Assembly (NCBI GenBank): GCA_041676625.1
Contig: JBAYRN010000005.1
Location: 1 to 64,000, forward strand
Length of the DNA: 64,000 nucleotides
Source: JAEXNA01 sp041676625
GTDB lineage: Bacteria > Vulcanimicrobiota > Xenobia > Xenobiales > JADMJV01
Reading direction: 5' to 3'
Below, in pieces: positions 51,492 to 60,617 of this stretch. How positions within the stretch are numbered: the first letter of the stretch is position 1; each line of letters begins with the position of its first letter. The notes beneath the pieces were generated by a model, which ran no database searches, was not told the origin of the DNA, and saw nothing but the letters and a program-made list of their open reading frames with translations. Both the position numbers and the translations under genes were made by a program.

Positions 51492-51534
51492 CCAATAGAA
51501 AAAGCCCGCCGAACCGGTGGGCTTTTTCTATTGG
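51492..51534. terminator. Bidirectional terminator, 16-bp perfect stem
   Basis: CCAATAGAAAAAGCCC (51492-51507) pairs perfectly with GGGCTTTTTCTATTGG (51519-51534). The A/T runs inside the stem give termination on both strands. It follows the PilZ gene by 30 bases. Confidence 0.85.
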
Positions 51535-51748
51535 CTTGGGGCGTGGGTGGTTAACCGCTGAAGGAGGCTCCCAGGATCGCGCGGTCCACATCGGTGAGGT
51601 GCGCGTGGGTGGATTGAAAACTGTCGGAGAAATTTTTAAAAGTACATCTGGTCACCACTTGAGTGTACAGTTACCAAAGTGTGAAAACAGGCTCCAGTGT
51701 GAACAACCTGTTAACTCGATGACCGTAGAGTAAACAAAGTGTTGCCGT

Positions 51749-52528
51749 TTACCCATCGAGCGGAGGAGCCTGGGCCAGTTGGGTTTCTTGGAAAGGCACC
51801 CAGCCTCGATCCGGTACGAGAACCTCCAGGCCTGAAAACTGTTCTTTGTACCGAAGTTTTTTGGATTGCATGTTGAGAAAACCGATGTAGAGATGGCTCC
51901 AACCGCGCTCTCGGCACATCTCGATCTCTTTCAAAAAGGTGTAAATTCCCAGTCGCCGGCGGGGTAGATTGAGATCGTAGTAGCAGTAGTGGGAATAGAT
52001 GCCCCGCTCACCGATGTCCACGGTGGTCGCTGCCACCAGGCGATTCTCTTGCCAGTAGGTGATCTCCCGGGTGCACTCCATGGGCGTCTGGTGCCAGGAG
52101 TCGTAGAATTGACGGCGTTCTTCCGGGGTGGTCAGATGCTCGGTCTTGGTAGCGAAGCGGGCGTTGACGAACTTCTCAAAAAGGACAAACTTTTCTCGGG
52201 TCAGATGCACTTGATCCACTTTCTGGACCAGATCGGTGTTTCGGTTGAGGGTTCGACGCATGGACCGACTGATCTTGAATCGGCTCAGGTCGATTCGACT
52301 GGGATGGCAGGCCCGGCAGCGGCGACAGGCCGGCAGACAGTAAATCGGACCGAAACGACCACCCCCCAGGTGCATCAACCGATCCACGCTCTCGTCGTGC
52401 AGCGCCAGCAGCGACCACTCCCGGTCCGGAAGGAAGTTGCACGGATACTTTGGCAGGTGGGCGGACAAGGGAGGACTGTCGCGCCAGTCGGGTTCGACCG
52501 CGTCCCATAGGCGGAGGAGGTAGTGCAC
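51749..52528 (-). CDS. bpt: Aspartate/glutamate leucyltransferase (Bpt/Ate1 family)
   Basis: The 259-residue product matches the bacterial Bpt/Ate1 family. It has PCNFLPDREWSLLALHDESV, GRFGPIYCLPACRRCRAC with the conserved cysteines, RIDLSRFKISRSMRRTLNRN and DLNLPRRRLGIYTFLKEIE. These transferases add Leu or Arg from tRNA to N-terminal Asp or Glu, marking proteins for ClpAP. The GTG start at 52528 lies eight bases downstream of the EcsC gene, so the two are cotranscribed. Confidence 0.88.
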   Translation of the reverse strand: MHYLLRLWDAVEPDWRDSPPLSAHLPKYPCNFLPDREWSLLALHDESVDRLMHLGGGRFGPIYCLPACRRCRACHPSRIDLSRFKISRSMRRTLNRNTDLVQKVDQVHLTREKFVLFEKFVNARFATKTEHLTTPEERRQFYDSWHQTPMECTREITYWQENRLVAATTVDIGERGIYSHYCYYDLNLPRRRLGIYTFLKEIEMCRERGWSHLYIGFLNMQSKKLRYKEQFSGLEVLVPDRGWVPFQETQLAQAPPLDG

Positions 52529-52536
52529 CGGGAGCC

Positions 52537-53340
52537 TTAAACGACGGTGTCCTGGTCGGCCGCGTTGCGATACAAAATGGCTTTGCTCTTGTAGCCTCGG
52601 TTGGCGGTATCGAGAATGTTGCCCATGAGGTGCCAGTTAAGGCCGGCGTTGACCACCGCTCCCACCAGGGGGATCATGGCCCCCATCTTGCGGGTCGCCA
52701 GCAGCGCAGCGATCTGCTTGGAAGCAACCGAAATACCACGGCCGGACAGGGCGTAGGAAACCTCGGAAGTGAGGTCGCGTTGCTGCTCGAGCGCTTTTCG
52801 AGTGAGGTCGTCGAGTTGGACCAGTCGCTTCTTGCGCCCGGGTACGTGGCCGATACGAAGAAGCTCTAGAATAAAGTCGTGCTCTCGTTCCAAGCGGGGG
52901 TCGAAACCGTAACTCACGGACACCTCGCCCAGAGTACGAATAGAGTACAGGTAAAATGCAGGAAGGTCTGCGAACTGCCCTAAAAATCCAAACGACCCGG
53001 TGACCGCGCTGCCCAGCACGGTCCGCTGTCTCACTTCCTGTCGCATGGCCTTCACGTGTTCGTCGATGATGTCCATCCGCTGGTCGGACAGACCCAGACG
53101 CCCACTGGTACTCACGGCCCTGGCGGAGGCCAGACGTTGCTCGACCTCATCGTCGTTGAAGGTGGACATCATCTGCTCGATGGACCTCTTCAGGACGCTC
53201 TCCAGCTTGCCTGAAAGTCGACGCTTGAAGTCAGGAGGGGCTTTCTCGATGAGCCTCACAAGGGGGGCCGCCCCGGTCTGGAGGACCTGCGTCATCGGTG
53301 TCTCATCGGGTTGAACTTTAGGGGTGTTATCCTGCTCCAA
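52537..53340 (-). CDS. EcsC-family protein
   Basis: The 267-residue product has the EcsC pattern, a helical protein with two amphipathic hydrophobic regions. VLGSAVTGSFGFLGQFADLPAFYLYSIRT (split as a Gly-rich segment and a helix) and IAALLATRKMGAMIPLVGA are typical. EcsC proteins are associated with transport or membrane processes in Bacillus, but their biochemical role is unclear. It begins with a TTG at 53340 and precedes the Bpt gene by eight bases. Confidence 0.75.
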   Translation of the reverse strand: MEQDNTPKVQPDETPMTQVLQTGAAPLVRLIEKAPPDFKRRLSGKLESVLKRSIEQMMSTFNDDEVEQRLASARAVSTSGRLGLSDQRMDIIDEHVKAMRQEVRQRTVLGSAVTGSFGFLGQFADLPAFYLYSIRTLGEVSVSYGFDPRLEREHDFILELLRIGHVPGRKKRLVQLDDLTRKALEQQRDLTSEVSYALSGRGISVASKQIAALLATRKMGAMIPLVGAVVNAGLNWHLMGNILDTANRGYKSKAILYRNAADQDTVV

Positions 53341-53373
53341 TATGGGGTCTCCTCATCCGAGTATCAATGGCCT

Positions 53374-54204
53374 CTAAAACGGATTGGCGTAGCCGTTGCA
53401 GCGATTGTGCCAGCCGGCGCGCCAACGGCTTTCTCCTCGGTCCGGAGGAGAGTTGGCGATGCGACGATCCAGGGTACGCTTGGCGGCAGCGGCAAACTCC
53501 CGGGCCGCCGGCTGTCCGGCAGGCACGTCCCGCATCTCCAATAAGACCTGCATCAGCCCCCAGCCTTCTCCACCGTAGCGTTCTTTCGGATTGATCCCCT
53601 CCCCTTTAAAGTTCACGTAGTCGATCAAGGCATAGACCCCGTTGGTGGTGGAGGCAACCTTATTGTAATTAGCCTCCAAGCGCGCTCTCTCTTCGGCCTC
53701 TGCGGTCTCTTGCATTTTGGCCAAGGCGGCCCGAGAGCGCTGCATGATGAAGTCGGTCTGCAGGGTCACGGTGTGGGCCAGCCAGGTGCGCAGGGCTTTG
53801 AGTTCAGGGCCCTGGAGGTCGGCCTCGAAGGCCGCCTTGGAGTTCCAGGGGCAGTGGCGATGGAGGGCCACTGCGGGAGGATCGGCCCCTCTGGCCCGGG
53901 CGAACTCGATGAGCTTATGAAACGACTCTTCGAAGGGGCCATCGAAGTTCTTGGGATACCAGATGAAATGACCGATTCCGAGAGAGGGAAACTCTTCTCC
54001 GGCGTTCCAGGAGGTGAGTCCGTCGATGCGCCCCCCACACTCGTTCTGCCAGATTTTCTTGCCGATGCGAACCTTCATCTCCTGAGTAAGCTCGGGGAGT
54101 CCCTGGCCTGCTTCGGCGACCTGATTGAGCGGTATCGGTTCGGACCAGGCCGGACTGAAAGTGAGAGTGGCCAGGATAGGAATGAGGGCAATCCATGTCT
54201 TCAT
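53374..54204 (-). CDS. Secreted protein with lysozyme-like N-terminal motif, role unknown
   Basis: The 276-residue precursor has a signal peptide (ALIPILATLTFSPAWS). The mature domain has IGKKIWQNECGGRIDGLTSW and then EEFPSLGIGHFIWYPK, a pattern in uncharacterised exported proteins. The Glu plus GIGHF spacing recalls T4-lysozyme-like folds. Later parts include GVYALIDYVNFKGEG and GWGLMQVLLEM. A peptidoglycan hydrolase is a guess. It is divergent from the large unknown gene at 54320. Confidence 0.6.
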   Translation of the reverse strand: MKTWIALIPILATLTFSPAWSEPIPLNQVAEAGQGLPELTQEMKVRIGKKIWQNECGGRIDGLTSWNAGEEFPSLGIGHFIWYPKNFDGPFEESFHKLIEFARARGADPPAVALHRHCPWNSKAAFEADLQGPELKALRTWLAHTVTLQTDFIMQRSRAALAKMQETAEAEERARLEANYNKVASTTNGVYALIDYVNFKGEGINPKERYGGEGWGLMQVLLEMRDVPAGQPAAREFAAAAKRTLDRRIANSPPDRGESRWRAGWHNRCNGYANPF

Positions 54205-54319
54205 AGTGAATTCAACTCGCTTTCTCTGGTTGAGATTCCTTTATTTGGAACTGAAGAAGAAAAACGCCGGAGGGGCTTTCAGCAGGCCCCCACTCAGGCG
54301 ACTGCGAACGGGCCGACCG

Positions 54320-56116
54320 ATGAGTATCGTGCAAGAAAAAACCCAATTACAAAAGGATATGTTGGCCCAATGGGCTTTTGACTGTCGCCCCATCCTGGGC
54401 CGTTTTCACATCTGGCTGGAGTCGGTGGAAACCGAATGGAGTCGGGGGCGCCCCGAACCGAACCAACCTCGGGATATGTCTTTTGTGCCCGGAGGGCTGG
54501 AGCGACAGCTCGCCATGACTTGCGCCTTGACGGCACTGGGTACGCGACTGTTCGGGCGCTTTGGAGAAGGCAAGGGTCTGGACAAAGTCGGGATCAATGA
54601 GGTGAAGAAAGACGCCGATGCTGTTTCGGCTTACGCCATGAGCGAAGGTCTCTGGTACCTCACCCGCCATCTACCGGAAAACCACGCCCTCATGATCTGC
54701 CTGGGGGAAGGGTTAATGCCCAAGGCCGGGGAGACCGAAGAGATGGGCTCCAATCCCAATCTTGGCTTCGGACGGGTCTACGCCCGGCCGGAGGTGGCCC
54801 GGTTCGTGGACCAGCGCGTGATCGATCTCCTGAACAAGCCAGGGTACGGCTGGGATGAATTTTACCGAGACATACGCCACAAAGGCATCACCCTCTGGGG
54901 GGCGGCGGTCGACACCCTGGAAAACACCTCGCGCTTTGCCAAAGGCGCCGAGGAAGGTACCATGACCATCCTGCACGTGTTTGACCAACCGCTCCACGTG
55001 GTGCGTCCTTACGAGGGCTACATGGGCTGCCTGACTCTGCCCCGGGCGGTTCAAGACAAAGCGGCGGAAAAGGCCGTGCTGCTGGATTATCGCACCCCCC
55101 GGGAGTTGGTGATGAAGTCGATCCAGCAGGCCTATCCGGGGATCAAAGCGGAGAATGTGCACGTCTGGACCCTGGGCGGCAAGAGTCGGGTGACCCGGCT
55201 GTCAGGGCTCTGGGAGACCTGGCGTTCGTTGGGAGCTCATCTGGTGGAAGAGGGGTGGAAACTACCCAATGGAGGAGAGATCTTCATTGAGTCTGGGACC
55301 TACTCGCCTACTCTGGCGGTGGGGACCTGGCAGGACGACCAGGGGGAGACCCATCTCTTTTTGTGCGACGGTTACGCAGCCTCGGCTGAAGCGCTGCAGG
55401 CGGCCAGCCTGGCTCCGATCCACGACTTGCACATCTCGCTTTCGGTCTTCACCTCGAAGTTTTCGTTGCCCCACGACCGAGAGCAGAAGATCATGGGATT
55501 AGTACCCCAGGCCGCCGACTTTGCCGAGCGACTGGAGCGGCTTATGGGAAGTGCGCCGGATGAGCAAACCTGCGATTTTTACCGAGAGATGATCGCCGAG
55601 GCGGATGACGCCGGGATCAACCTGGAGAAGCCCACCCTGGTGGCCGACGACTTCTTTCCGGAGAAAAAGTGGGGAGTTCTGGCTCTCGGCAGCTACATGG
55701 GTTTCGATCCGTATACCGCCACCGAAGGGGTGGTTAAAGTGGCGGAGGATACCTACCGGGTCACGGTGCGGCTCACCTCGCGAGCGGTGGAGAAGAAGGT
55801 GTCCCTGACCGTCCGGCTGATGGAGGGCAAAAAGCCGAGTCGCTCCATCTTTCAGCCGCTCTTGAGCCGATTCTTAGCGGGTGAAAACTATCGGGAGCGA
55901 GCGGTCAAGATCTCCGACTCCGGCCGGATCCGAAACGAGTTGCAAACCCTTTGCTCGGAAGCTCTGGAGTTTCCCGCTCAGGATCGTATGCGGGTAGTCT
56001 TCGAACGGATCCCGGAAACCATCTTTAGCAGCGAAAAGAAGGAACGATTAAAGGAACTCCTGGTTTGGTACAGGGAGCGCCATCCGGTCTGGTTTGACTG
56101 GCTGGAGCTTTGTTGA
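54320..56116 (+). CDS. Large conserved-looking protein of unknown function
   Basis: The product (about 598 residues) is soluble, without signal peptide. Landmarks include GEGLMPKAGETEEMGSNPNL, GITLWGAAVDTLENTSR, GGEIFIESGTYSPTLAVGTW and LSLPHDREQKIMG-like segments. The dense charged motifs suggest an enzyme, perhaps with two globular halves, but I cannot name the family. The ATG at 54320 begins after an AT-rich divergent region shared with the secreted protein gene; the ribosome site is weak. The DUF1684 gene follows 19 bases after the stop. Confidence 0.6.
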   Translation: MSIVQEKTQLQKDMLAQWAFDCRPILGRFHIWLESVETEWSRGRPEPNQPRDMSFVPGGLERQLAMTCALTALGTRLFGRFGEGKGLDKVGINEVKKDADAVSAYAMSEGLWYLTRHLPENHALMICLGEGLMPKAGETEEMGSNPNLGFGRVYARPEVARFVDQRVIDLLNKPGYGWDEFYRDIRHKGITLWGAAVDTLENTSRFAKGAEEGTMTILHVFDQPLHVVRPYEGYMGCLTLPRAVQDKAAEKAVLLDYRTPRELVMKSIQQAYPGIKAENVHVWTLGGKSRVTRLSGLWETWRSLGAHLVEEGWKLPNGGEIFIESGTYSPTLAVGTWQDDQGETHLFLCDGYAASAEALQAASLAPIHDLHISLSVFTSKFSLPHDREQKIMGLVPQAADFAERLERLMGSAPDEQTCDFYREMIAEADDAGINLEKPTLVADDFFPEKKWGVLALGSYMGFDPYTATEGVVKVAEDTYRVTVRLTSRAVEKKVSLTVRLMEGKKPSRSIFQPLLSRFLAGENYRERAVKISDSGRIRNELQTLCSEALEFPAQDRMRVVFERIPETIFSSEKKERLKELLVWYRERHPVWFDWLELC

Positions 56117-56135
56117 GTCGAGAAGAGGTAGAGCG

Positions 56136-56939
56136 ATGAAAAGAATCTTGCTGGGGATGGTCCTGCTGATGGCCATGGCGGGGTCCGGTACGGCCCAGGA
56201 AAACTACGAAGAGTGGCACCGGCAACGCCTCGAAAAGCTCACCCGGCCCGACGGCTACCTCAGCCTGGTGGGTATGGAGTGGCTGAAGGCAGAGCCCACC
56301 GAGATCGACGGAGTTGGTCTTGCCTGGGTGGAGGACGACGGGGTCCATCTCGAACTTGAGCCTGGGTACAGTCTGGCCGGTCAGGAAGTGGAGACGGTGA
56401 CTCTGGACCTGAGCAAACCGGAAGGGGAGGAGCTTCTGGTTCGGGGCACCCGCAGTTTTTACGCCATCGAGCGGGGAGACTGGACGGGATTGCGCATCAA
56501 AGATTCCCAGGCTCCTACCCTGGTAGGTTTTCAAGGGGTAAGCCGGTTCGTCTACGACCCCGCCTGGAAGCTCCCGGGGCGGCTCGCCAAAGATGCCCGC
56601 GCCGTATCGGTAGGCTCGGTGGTGGGGGTGGATACCACCGAGGAAAGCCCCGGTTTGGCGGAGTTTGAAGTGGAGGGAAAAACTTATCGGGCACGCCTGA
56701 TCGGAAAGCCGGATAGCTCCGAGTTTTTCATGGTCTTCTCCGACGCCACCGCCGGGGAGTCGACCTACGAGGCCTGTCGATTTCTGTATCTGGAGAGGGA
56801 AGGGGAGGACGGTCTGGTTTTGGATTTCAACAAGAGTATCAACCCGCCGTGCGCGTTTACCCACTTTGCTACCTGTCCGCTTCCCCCTGAGGAAAACATC
56901 TTTCCCTTCGCCATCCCGGTTGGTGAAAAAGCGCCATAA
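56136..56939 (+). CDS. DUF1684 exported protein
   Basis: The 267-residue precursor has a signal peptide (LLGMVLLMAMAGSGTAQ). Its mature domain matches DUF1684, with GYLSLVGMEWLKAEPTEIDG early, FMVFSDATAGESTYEACRFL late and the signature LDFNKSINPPCAFTHFATCP at the end. The family is widespread and beta-rich, with no established function. The ATG follows AGAGGT at six bases. The TAA overlaps the next ATG by one base (TAATG), so the downstream methyltransferase is translationally coupled. Confidence 0.85.
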   Translation: MKRILLGMVLLMAMAGSGTAQENYEEWHRQRLEKLTRPDGYLSLVGMEWLKAEPTEIDGVGLAWVEDDGVHLELEPGYSLAGQEVETVTLDLSKPEGEELLVRGTRSFYAIERGDWTGLRIKDSQAPTLVGFQGVSRFVYDPAWKLPGRLAKDARAVSVGSVVGVDTTEESPGLAEFEVEGKTYRARLIGKPDSSEFFMVFSDATAGESTYEACRFLYLEREGEDGLVLDFNKSINPPCAFTHFATCPLPPEENIFPFAIPVGEKAP

Positions 56940-57901
56940 TGTACCTCTGTTCGGCGGACCCGGACTCCTGGGACCACCTGGAGCACGAATTGCAGGACCG
57001 CCTGATCGAACGACTCGATGAGCGATCGGGGCTGTGCCGGCTCGAACCCGAATTTCGATCGTTTTTTCTACAACATCGTTTCCCGGTGACATTCCAAGCG
57101 GTATTACCAAGTGCTAGCTTCGAATCGGTGAGTACCCTGAAACTCGAACTGCCCTGCGACCTGCATTCTACTTTCAGTTTTCAGATTTCCGCGAACAAAC
57201 GTTTGGATTTAGGTTTTGGCTCGCTTATCCCGGGCTGGATGGAGAGCATGGGTCTCCCCCCGGAACTTCGCTCGGATCGACAGGCAGACCGGGTCTATTC
57301 GGTTCACCTCCAGTGCGAAGATCAGGTCCGACTCTTCGCCGGTAGCTCGAGGCCTCAGGACAACCTCTCTCCCTGGTCCCGAGGGGTCTGCCGGATCCCT
57401 CGCGCCAAAGATGCCGTGAGCCGAGCCGAGAGTAAACTGGAGGAAGCCCTGGAGCTACTCCCGGAGCTACCGGTGGGTCGGGCCCTCGACCTGGGAGCCG
57501 CCCCCGGTGGGTGGACCCGTGTTTTGTGGGGGCGCGGTTTTGAGGTGGTGGCGGTGGACCCGGCAGAGCTCTCGCCACCGGTCGCCGCTCTCTCCCGGGT
57601 CGCTCACCATCGGACCACCGCGGGGGAATTTCTGGCTCGGGATGAGTCGAGGTACGACCTCATCGTCTCGGATATGAAGATGGACCCGGGGCTGCTGAGC
57701 GCACTGCTAGCGCGTTATCAGGAACGGCTAGAGCCCGGGGGGTTTCTGCTGGCTACCCTCAAGTTGCCCAAAAGGGGTAATCCGTTGCCGCTCCTGGACC
57801 ATGCCCTGGAAAAAATAAGTCGAGCCTATACCGTGGTACAGGCTCGACAGCTTTATTTCAATCGCCACGAGGTCACCGTAGTGGCGACCTCGCGCGGTTA
57901 G
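56939..57901 (+). CDS. FtsJ-type RNA 2'-O-methyltransferase-like protein (RlmM-related)
   Basis: The 320-residue product has an N-terminal substrate domain of about 150 residues and a C-terminal FtsJ-like methyltransferase. Motif I is RALDLGAAPGGWTRVL. A K-D-K-E tetrad is recognisable in RAESKLEEAL, VSDMKMDP, LATLKLPKRG and FNRHEVTVV. This matches RlmM, which methylates C2498 in 23S rRNA, and related tRNA or rRNA enzymes; the exact target is uncertain. It shares a transcript with DUF1684. Confidence 0.8.
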   Translation: MYLCSADPDSWDHLEHELQDRLIERLDERSGLCRLEPEFRSFFLQHRFPVTFQAVLPSASFESVSTLKLELPCDLHSTFSFQISANKRLDLGFGSLIPGWMESMGLPPELRSDRQADRVYSVHLQCEDQVRLFAGSSRPQDNLSPWSRGVCRIPRAKDAVSRAESKLEEALELLPELPVGRALDLGAAPGGWTRVLWGRGFEVVAVDPAELSPPVAALSRVAHHRTTAGEFLARDESRYDLIVSDMKMDPGLLSALLARYQERLEPGGFLLATLKLPKRGNPLPLLDHALEKISRAYTVVQARQLYFNRHEVTVVATSRG

Positions 57902-57916
57902 GACCAGATCAGGTCG

Positions 57917-58819
57917 TTACTTGCGAAACAGCATGACGTATTCGTGCTTAAACACGTACAAGCCGTTTCGCAACGCTCGATAGCGCCAGAGGTTTCCACT
58001 TTTGCCTTTTCCTTTTTCATTACCCTGGATATCTTTGATGTTGATGGCTCGCAGAGCAAGACCACAGGAGCGCATGACCTCCATGCACTCAAAGCCCAGA
58101 GGCACCCACTCCCCGGCGGTGTACTTGTCCCCGATCACCAGGGTCATAAACCGACCAGGCTCCAGGAGTTTTACGCCGTTTTGCACCACCTGTTCAAACA
58201 TTTCCAGGAAGCCTTCCAGGCTTTCGCAGGAGGACAGGTCCCGCTCGTCTTCCCCCTTGGTAAAGGCGATGATGTCCCAGTACGGAGGGTGCAAGAGTAC
58301 GTGATCCACCGTTTCTCTGCCCATTTCTCTGAGGTGAGGTGCCAGAAGGTCTGGTAAATCCGGGGAGGCGGAGTCACCCTGGATGATCTTGGTCATAACC
58401 CCGTGGGGGTTCTTCGCATCCTCGAGTCGCTTTTGTGACTCGCGACAGATCTCCGGCTGGAGTTCCACCCCGATCCCATGTCTTCTCAAGCGCCGGCACT
58501 CGATCATGGTGGTGGCCATTCCGCTGAAAAGGTCGAGCACCACGTCGTCCTTCTTGGTAAAACGCGAGAGCATCTGCTCGGGGATCTGGGGCACAAAATT
58601 GCCGTGGTAGTCCCCCTTGTGCACGCTGCTGCGACTGCGGGAGCCGAGGCTCCACAAGGAGTCGGTGATGAGTTCGGGATAGTCCTTCCAGTTTTTGAGA
58701 TCGAGATCATGGAAACTGGAACGCACCGGGCGGCGCTTGGACTCGGTCTTGAGCGTCTTGGCGTTAGCTGAATTAGACAATGGTTTTCCTCCGTTGAAGA
58801 AAACTTGAATAACTTTCAT
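57917..58819 (-). CDS. Orphan DNA methyltransferase (N4-cytosine/N6-adenine type)
   Basis: The 300-residue product has the amino-methyltransferase core. The catalytic motif is LLHPPYWDII (about residue 175), replacing DPPY or SPPY, and the SAM motif is VVLDLFSGMATTMIE (about residue 95), with GIGVELQPE after it. The region order (target motif after the SAM motif) and an N-terminal YHGNFVPQIPEQMLSRFT segment fit the N4/N6 family. No endonuclease gene is adjacent, so it may be a regulatory or orphan enzyme, or part of an unrecognised system. A hairpin and a short ORF lie just upstream. Confidence 0.8.
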   Translation of the reverse strand: MKVIQVFFNGGKPLSNSANAKTLKTESKRRPVRSSFHDLDLKNWKDYPELITDSLWSLGSRSRSSVHKGDYHGNFVPQIPEQMLSRFTKKDDVVLDLFSGMATTMIECRRLRRHGIGVELQPEICRESQKRLEDAKNPHGVMTKIIQGDSASPDLPDLLAPHLREMGRETVDHVLLHPPYWDIIAFTKGEDERDLSSCESLEGFLEMFEQVVQNGVKLLEPGRFMTLVIGDKYTAGEWVPLGFECMEVMRSCGLALRAINIKDIQGNEKGKGKSGNLWRYRALRNGLYVFKHEYVMLFRK

Positions 58820-58847
58820 TGATTTCCTCGTGGAGAACGGAAAAGAG

Positions 58848-58875
58848 AAACGCCGCTTGTACTCAGGCGGCGTTT
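58848..58875. terminator. Hairpin in the leader of the DNA methyltransferase gene
   Basis: AAACGCCGC (58848-58856) pairs with GCGGCGTTT (58867-58875) over a ten-base loop. On the minus strand it is followed by TTTCTCTTTT, a weak terminator tail, only about 30 bases before the methyltransferase ATG. On the plus strand it is followed by GGGTTTTATTTT. It could terminate or attenuate transcription into the gene. Confidence 0.5.
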
Positions 58876-58885
58876 GGGTTTTATT

Positions 58886-58981
58886 TTATGAGTTTCGTCT
58901 TTCGCTTGCGTAACTCACCAAAACTTCGAGTTTTGATGGTCCCGCAAGCGACAGGCCGACTTCTTGATATCGATTTGGCAT
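58886..58981 (-). CDS. Possible 31-residue leader peptide
   Basis: An ATG at 58981 follows AAAAGGAGG at a four-base spacing and opens a 31-codon frame starting MPNRYQEVGLSLAG and ending SYASERRNS before TAA. It ends ten bases before the hairpin that precedes the DNA methyltransferase gene. The strong ribosome site and position suggest a leader peptide or small protein; codon evidence alone cannot settle it. Confidence 0.35.
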   Translation of the reverse strand: MPNRYQEVGLSLAGPSKLEVLVSYASERRNS

Positions 58982-59287
58982 GAAGCCTCCTTTTAAGACC
59001 CCGCTGCATTGTAGCCCGGGTGGGGGTGCGAGCTATGTCGAAAGTGTGAACAAAACGGAAAGAATGTTGCGATTTGAGGATGGGGTGGAGCCGCTGGATG
59101 ACAGCCCGGCCAAGAGAGAGAGTGTTTTCAACATTTACCACTCTCTCCTAGCGCGACTCTCTACCCACGGTGGGTGAAGGTTTCACCACGGAGGGAGAGT
59201 TCTCTGCGCCTGGCCGGACTGCCTGACCTTAAATTTCCCTCCTCATCGGCCCCTAAACACCATGATGAGATATTTGGTAAGAATTAA
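58982..59287. other. Intergenic stretch without a recognised gene
   Basis: No gene, hairpin or repeat is supported here. A plus-strand frame of 65 codons (58980-59177) lacks a ribosome site and has no recognisable product. The segment may contain the promoter for the minus-strand methyltransferase unit. Confidence 0.3.
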
Positions 59288-60166
59288 CTAATCCTGGCAG
59301 TTTGCACACCAGGTTGTGGTTCGTCCCGCGAAGAGGCCACGCCTGAGAGTCTTGCCGCAGCCGGGGCAAGACTCGCCGTAGCGTCCGTACACCAGTAGCC
59401 CTTCCTGGTTGTATCCGCTCTCCCCATCGGCGTTGATGAAGTCCCGGAGGGTGGTCCCACCGGCTTCGATTCCTTTTTCCAAGACGCACACGATGGCCCG
59501 GTACAAAGCCTCGAGCATCCGGCCACTGACCCGGTAGGATCCGCGCCCGGGGCGGATACCGGACAAAAAGAGGGCTTCATCGACATAGATATTGCCCAGG
59601 CCCGCCAGAAACTTTTGATCGAGCAAGGCAGCCTTCACGGCCACCCGTCGATTCTTCAGCCCTGCTTTTAAGTACTGCAGGGAGAACTCCGGGGTGAGAG
59701 GGTCGACCCCCAGGTTGAAGTGCCGGATCACCGCCTCTCGTCCCTCCAGCGGTATCCAGAACACCCGTCCGAACTTGCGGATATCGCGATAGTGCAGACC
59801 GGAGCCGTCATCGAGCTCCATACTGATGTGGGTGTGCTTGTCCGGTGGATGCTGGAGGGCCCGTTGCAGACCTGTCCTGGGCTGGATCTGAAACGGAGTA
59901 TCCGCTCGGTGCGGCAGTCGGACCGTGAGTTGCCCGGTCATACCCAGGTGGATGCACAGGGTGAGCTTAGGCAGGGGAAAGAACAAGAGTTTTCCGTGTC
60001 GGCACGATTCGCTGAAGGTTTGTCCCTCCAGTCCTTCGATAAATCTGGAAACTTGTTGACCTCTCAGGACATAGTTGTCCCGCACCACAACACGCTCGAT
60101 TCGGCGGCCTCGAATCCGCTCGGCGATACTGCGTCTCACTGTTTCAACTTCTGGAAGTTCCGGCAT
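59288..60166 (-). CDS. mutM: Formamidopyrimidine-DNA glycosylase (MutM/Fpg)
   Basis: The 292-residue product starts at the ATG giving PELPEVETVRRSI, where the exposed Pro is the catalytic nucleophile. It has GRxIxxV-like RGRRIERVVV, LDQKFLAGLGNIYVDEALF and a C-terminal zinc finger, CPGCGKTLRRGLFAG...WCANC. It excises 8-oxoguanine and formamidopyrimidines in base excision repair. The frame is open far upstream, but the catalytic N-terminus fixes the start. It diverges from the HIT-family gene. Confidence 0.95.
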   Translation of the reverse strand: MPELPEVETVRRSIAERIRGRRIERVVVRDNYVLRGQQVSRFIEGLEGQTFSESCRHGKLLFFPLPKLTLCIHLGMTGQLTVRLPHRADTPFQIQPRTGLQRALQHPPDKHTHISMELDDGSGLHYRDIRKFGRVFWIPLEGREAVIRHFNLGVDPLTPEFSLQYLKAGLKNRRVAVKAALLDQKFLAGLGNIYVDEALFLSGIRPGRGSYRVSGRMLEALYRAIVCVLEKGIEAGGTTLRDFINADGESGYNQEGLLVYGRYGESCPGCGKTLRRGLFAGRTTTWCANCQD

Positions 60167-60202
60167 TGGAAGGGATGTGTCTTTCTTTTCGAAGATACCT
60201 GT

Positions 60203-60595
60203 ATGAGCACTATTTTTACGAAGATCATCGTCGGCGACCTGCCGGGCCACTTTATTTGTCGCGACGACAAAGCCGTCACCTTCCTCTCCATCAACCCGAT
60301 TCGCCCCGGTCACGCGCTGGTTGTGCCGGTAGAAGAGGTCTCCCACTGGGTGGATCTCGATGAAGAGACGATCACTCATCTTATGAAGATGGCTCACCGG
60401 GTAGCCAGAGCTCAGATGAAGGTCTTCAACCCGGAGCGAGTGGGGATGATGATCGCTGGGTTTGAAGTGCCCCACACCCACCTCCACCTGGTGCCCATCG
60501 ACAGTGAAAGTCAACTGAGCTTCGCTCACGCCGCAAAGACCGTAGACCAGGACGAACTCCAGAAGATCGCCGGAGACCTGGCAAAAGCCCTTTGA
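60203..60595 (+). CDS. HIT-family nucleotide hydrolase
   Basis: The 130-residue product has the HIT motif PHTHLHLVPI (about residue 96), the N-terminal IFTKIIVGDLPGHFICRDD and SINPIRPGHALVVP. By family it hydrolyses nucleotide phosphoramidates or dinucleoside polyphosphates such as Ap4A or ADP-ribose derivatives. The start is ATG 60203; upstream sequence is antisense to mutM. The next gene begins 22 bases after its stop. Confidence 0.9.
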   Translation: MSTIFTKIIVGDLPGHFICRDDKAVTFLSINPIRPGHALVVPVEEVSHWVDLDEETITHLMKMAHRVARAQMKVFNPERVGMMIAGFEVPHTHLHLVPIDSESQLSFAHAAKTVDQDELQKIAGDLAKAL

Positions 60596-60617
60596 ATCAC
60601 GATTTGAAGGAGGCTCG

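Noticed and set aside
59720..60202. An upstream extension of the HIT protein
   Set aside because: It is antisense to mutM; the HIT fold starts at about 60203.
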